DNA of 7,978 nucleotides from Anaerolineales bacterium. GTDB taxonomy: Bacteria > Chloroflexota > Anaerolineae > Anaerolineales > E44-bin32. A program made the position numbers and the translations under genes. Shown here piece by piece: positions 6,016-7,978 of this stretch (position 1 is its first letter; each line of letters begins with the position of its first letter). Location: NCBI GenBank assembly GCA_030608865.1, contig JAUWDI010000036.1, positions 1 to 7,978 on the forward strand. Direction: 5' to 3'. The notes under the pieces were generated by a model. That model did not search any database. It saw only the letters and a program-made list of their open reading frames with translations, and had not been told where the DNA came from.

Positions 6016-6860
6016 CCATCAAAACCAGTCCCTTTGCTATCGTAACGGACAGCACAGCTGACATCCCGATTGACACCACCGAATCCCTGAATATCTCCGT
6101 GATTCCAGCGGTGCTGACCTTGGACGGCGAAACGTATTTGGATGGTCTTGACATATCAAGAGCTGAGTTCTACCAGCGAATGCCAGACCTGCGGACACCT
6201 CCCACAACGGCAGTGCCATCCGTACTCGTCTTCGAAGAGACCTACCAACATCTGCTTGAAAGCGGTGTCGAGCGTATCCTCTCTATCCACTTATCTTCCA
6301 ATCTCAGCGGTATAGTCGATACCGCTAAGCAAGCAGCATACAACTTTGACGACCGCGTGAAAGTATTTGACAGCGGCCAGCTCTCCATGGGTGTTGGCTT
6401 CCAAGCCATCGAGGCTGCCCAAGCGGTCATAACAGGATTGGATTTCGACCAAGTTGTGAGTACGGCGAAGCGAGTTCGAGAGAGGGTGTATGTTATTGCG
6501 CTAATCGATCGACTCGAATATATGCGCCGAAGTGGACGAGTTACCTGGCTTCGTGCCAATATCGGTGATTTTCTTCAAATCAAGCAATTAGTGGAAGTAA
6601 AAGATGGTCTCGTTAATGCGCTTGCACGAACTCGTACCTACACGAAAGCTTTCGAGCAATTAATCACCATCGCCTCTACCTGGATAAATATTGAACATCT
6701 CGCCGTGCTCCATTCTGGAGCGCCAGAAAGAGCTGAGGAGCTCACCGAGCGGGTGGCCGGTATGTGCCCAAACCCTTTGATGATCGTCGATATAACCACG
6801 ACCATCGGTGTCCACGTTGGACCAGGCTGCGTTGGGCTCGCCGTTTTAACACATGATTAA
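6012..6860 (+). CDS. DegV-family fatty-acid-binding protein (FakB-like)
   Basis: A 282-residue canonical DegV protein. The signatures occur in order: AIVTDSTADIP (9-19), DGLDISRAEFY (44-54), the PPTTAVPS loop (63-70), HLSSNLSG (93-100), VFDSGQLSMGVG (118-129), RLEYMRRSGRV (167-177), and TTIGVHVGPGCVGLAV (263-278) with H268. The loop threonines, S96/S99 and H268 are where FakB proteins contact the fatty-acid carboxylate. The protein probably delivers a bound fatty acid to the FakA-like kinase encoded two genes upstream and carries the acyl-phosphate onward. Acyl chain preference cannot be read from sequence. The ATG at 6012 overlaps the preceding stop as ATGA, with AAAGAAG (5998-6004) seven bases upstream, so the two DegV genes are translationally coupled. 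There is no signal peptide or membrane helix. Confidence 0.9.
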   Translation: MTIKTSPFAIVTDSTADIPIDTTESLNISVIPAVLTLDGETYLDGLDISRAEFYQRMPDLRTPPTTAVPSVLVFEETYQHLLESGVERILSIHLSSNLSGIVDTAKQAAYNFDDRVKVFDSGQLSMGVGFQAIEAAQAVITGLDFDQVVSTAKRVRERVYVIALIDRLEYMRRSGRVTWLRANIGDFLQIKQLVEVKDGLVNALARTRTYTKAFEQLITIASTWINIEHLAVLHSGAPERAEELTERVAGMCPNPLMIVDITTTIGVHVGPGCVGLAVLTHD

Positions 6861-6862
6861 CT

Positions 6863-6892
6863 CTGGCACTTTCACGCCTTCCCGCGTATATT
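6863..6892 (+). promoter_or_regulatory. Possible promoter giving a leaderless recG transcript
   Basis: CTGGCA (6863-6868, four of six) and TATATT (6887-6892, five of six) lie 18 bases apart. The predicted start of transcription is about 6899, one base before the recG ATG at 6900. The stretch between the fakB-like stop and the ATG is pyrimidine- and AT-rich, with no GGAG or AAGG-like sequence near the start codon. A leaderless message is therefore the simplest reading. Readthrough from the upstream operon is also possible. Confidence 0.45.
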
Positions 6893-6899
6893 TACTATT

Positions 6900-7978
6900 A
6901 TGAACCCATCCCTAGACAAACTCTCAAAGTTTCTTCGACTTGAAGCCGAGCGCGGCTATGATAATCGGGCGGTAGTAGGCGGTCTTCAGCAGATGCTAGA
7001 ACCCTGGGCGGAAGAAGCGAAAGCCTCAAACTTGGCGGATTCGTCCATCGAACTGGTCGTTTCCCGGCTACGTGACTACGGCCGGCTCTCCCCAACCTCC
7101 CGCTATGAATCGCTCCAGGGTCTATGGAACCGGCTTCGCAAGGCTCATCCCGAGCTTGCTGACAACCTTCTGATTAAGCCACCCACCGGGGACGCTCCCC
7201 CTTCGAAGGCTGCTGAGGTCATTAAAGCAGACATCTTGGACGCCCCGCCGCCCATTAAGGCAGCGGTTATTAAATCAGAAACCGGGGACACCCCCCCTTC
7301 TAAAGAGACAGCGGTCATTGAAGCCGACACCCAGGAAACCATTGAAACCCAGGATGACCTCCCCTCAACTCCATTACAGGAAAGCGCTGAGGAGAAGACA
7401 CCTGCAGCCGCAGCGGACGCGGAAAAGAAAGAATCCACCCCACCTTCACCTCCTGTCGCCCTCACCGCGCCCTTAACCACCGTTCAAGGGATCGGACCTA
7501 AGTCAGCGAAGACGCTTTCAAAGCTGGGTCTCGAAAATCTTGGCGACCTGCTCTGGCATCTTCCCCGGCGTTACGATGATTACTCCCAACTCGAAACGAT
7601 CAACCGCCTCTGGTATGGCCAGGATGTTACGGTCATCGGAACGATCGAGAAAATCGAGATGCGTGCAGTTCGTGGCGGTCGCATGAAGCTCACCGAAGCC
7701 GTAGTGAGCGACGGAACCGGATCCCTGCGGGTCACCTGGTTTAATCAGCCATGGATTGCGAATAAATTAAAACCCGGGCGTGGTATTGTTTTATCCGGGA
7801 AAATCGATCAGTACCTCGGTCGACTCACAATGAACAGTCCAGAGTGGGAGCCGCTCGAACGGCATCAACTTCATACGAATCGAATCGTGCCGGTTTACCC
7901 TCTGACAGCTGGCGTATCTGGAAAGTGGCTGCGGCGTGTGATTCACTCGGTCGTTCAGCGCTTGGCACCTCGTGTCCC
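6900..7978 (+). CDS. recG: ATP-dependent DNA helicase RecG, N-terminal part, with long N-terminal extension (runs off window)
   Basis: An open frame of 359 codons continuing past the right edge. RecG remodels stalled replication forks and Holliday junctions. Residues 1-90 are an extra domain beginning MNPSLDKLSKFLRLEAERG, followed by GYDNRAVVGGL (19-29), helical and charged. I recall similar RecG extensions in Chloroflexota. Residues about 91-190 are a low-complexity linker rich in Pro, Ala, Glu, Lys and Thr, with a tandem repeat. Standard RecG begins at about 190: a helix-hairpin-helix-like TTVQGIGPKSAKTLSKLG (193-210), LWHLPRRYDDYS (218-229), then the OB-fold wedge domain (about 230-320), including VTVIGTIEKI and LRVTWFNQPW. 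IVPVYPLTAGVSGKWLRR (329-346) is the typical link towards the helicase domains. Walker motifs lie beyond the window. The ATG at 6900 precedes the conserved extension and has no ribosome binding site. Confidence 0.92.
   Translation, partial: MNPSLDKLSKFLRLEAERGYDNRAVVGGLQQMLEPWAEEAKASNLADSSIELVVSRLRDYGRLSPTSRYESLQGLWNRLRKAHPELADNLLIKPPTGDAPPSKAAEVIKADILDAPPPIKAAVIKSETGDTPPSKETAVIEADTQETIETQDDLPSTPLQESAEEKTPAAAADAEKKESTPPSPPVALTAPLTTVQGIGPKSAKTLSKLGLENLGDLLWHLPRRYDDYSQLETINRLWYGQDVTVIGTIEKIEMRAVRGGRMKLTEAVVSDGTGSLRVTWFNQPWIANKLKPGRGIVLSGKIDQYLGRLTMNSPEWEPLERHQLHTNRIVPVYPLTAGVSGKWLRRVIHSVVQRLAPRV
7185..7328 (+). repeat. 48-base tandem repeat, three units, in the recG linker
   Basis: Three consecutive 48-base units (7185-7232, 7233-7280, 7281-7328) encode 16-residue repeats: TGDAPPSKAAEVIKAD, ILDAPPPIKAAVIKSE and TGDTPPSKETAVIEAD. 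The GAC codon at the third residue falls at 7191, 7239 and 7287, exactly 48 apart. Units one and three share long near-identical DNA stretches (ACCGGGGAC, GGTCATT), while unit two is more diverged. The frame is preserved throughout, so this is protein-coding repeat expansion in a flexible linker. Confidence 0.8.

Noticed and set aside
7145..7480. Minus-strand open frame opposite the recG linker
   Set aside because: Its Gly/Ala/Ser-rich periodic product is just the complement of the Pro/Ala/Thr-rich repeat linker of recG. The plus-strand frame continues into unmistakable RecG sequence.

Overview
This 7,978-base window is a dense stretch of bacterial housekeeping genes. Gene content, the small Shine-Dalgarno spacings and the particular N-terminal extension on RecG suggest an uncultured or environmental member of the Chloroflexota, probably Anaerolineae-like. 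That assignment is inference from recalled family features, not a database match. Base composition by eye is near 50-55% G+C and looks even across the window. I see no insertion sequence, CRISPR array, phage gene, tRNA or rRNA.

Layout, left to right. Bases 1-124 hold the likely tail of an unidentified upstream gene and the leader of the first complete gene. A HAD-IIA phosphatase (125-928) overlaps rlmN (925-1980), the 23S rRNA A2503 / tRNA A37 methyltransferase, by four bases. After a short gap with a good promoter comes rpe (2044-2724), ribulose-phosphate 3-epimerase. It converges on rpmB (2791-2970, minus strand), which encodes the 59-residue ribosomal protein L28, and a hairpin lies between the two stops. 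A divergent promoter region (2971-3078) leads to a plus-strand run: an Asp23/Gls24 family protein (3079-3435), a FakA-type DAK2 kinase (3454-5148), a divergent DegV-family protein (5158-6015) and a canonical DegV-family protein (6012-6860). The window ends inside recG (6900 onward), which starts with a long extra N-terminal region containing a 48-base tandem repeat.

How the genes fit together. The kinase plus two DegV proteins look like a complete fatty-acid kinase (FakA/FakB) set. FakB binds a fatty acid and FakA phosphorylates it to acyl-phosphate for phospholipid synthesis. The two carriers differ strongly: the second keeps the family signature residues and the first has lost most of them. 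The order rlmN, rpe, rpmB (reversed), asp23-like, fakA-like, two genes, recG closely resembles the Bacillus subtilis order rlmN(yloN)...rpe...rpmB-yloU-yloV-sdaAB-sdaAA-recG, with the two DegV genes where the sda genes sit.

The most unusual points are the degenerate DegV partner, the repeat-bearing RecG extension, and promoters placed so that recG and perhaps rpe transcripts would be leaderless. I found no clearly new biological system.
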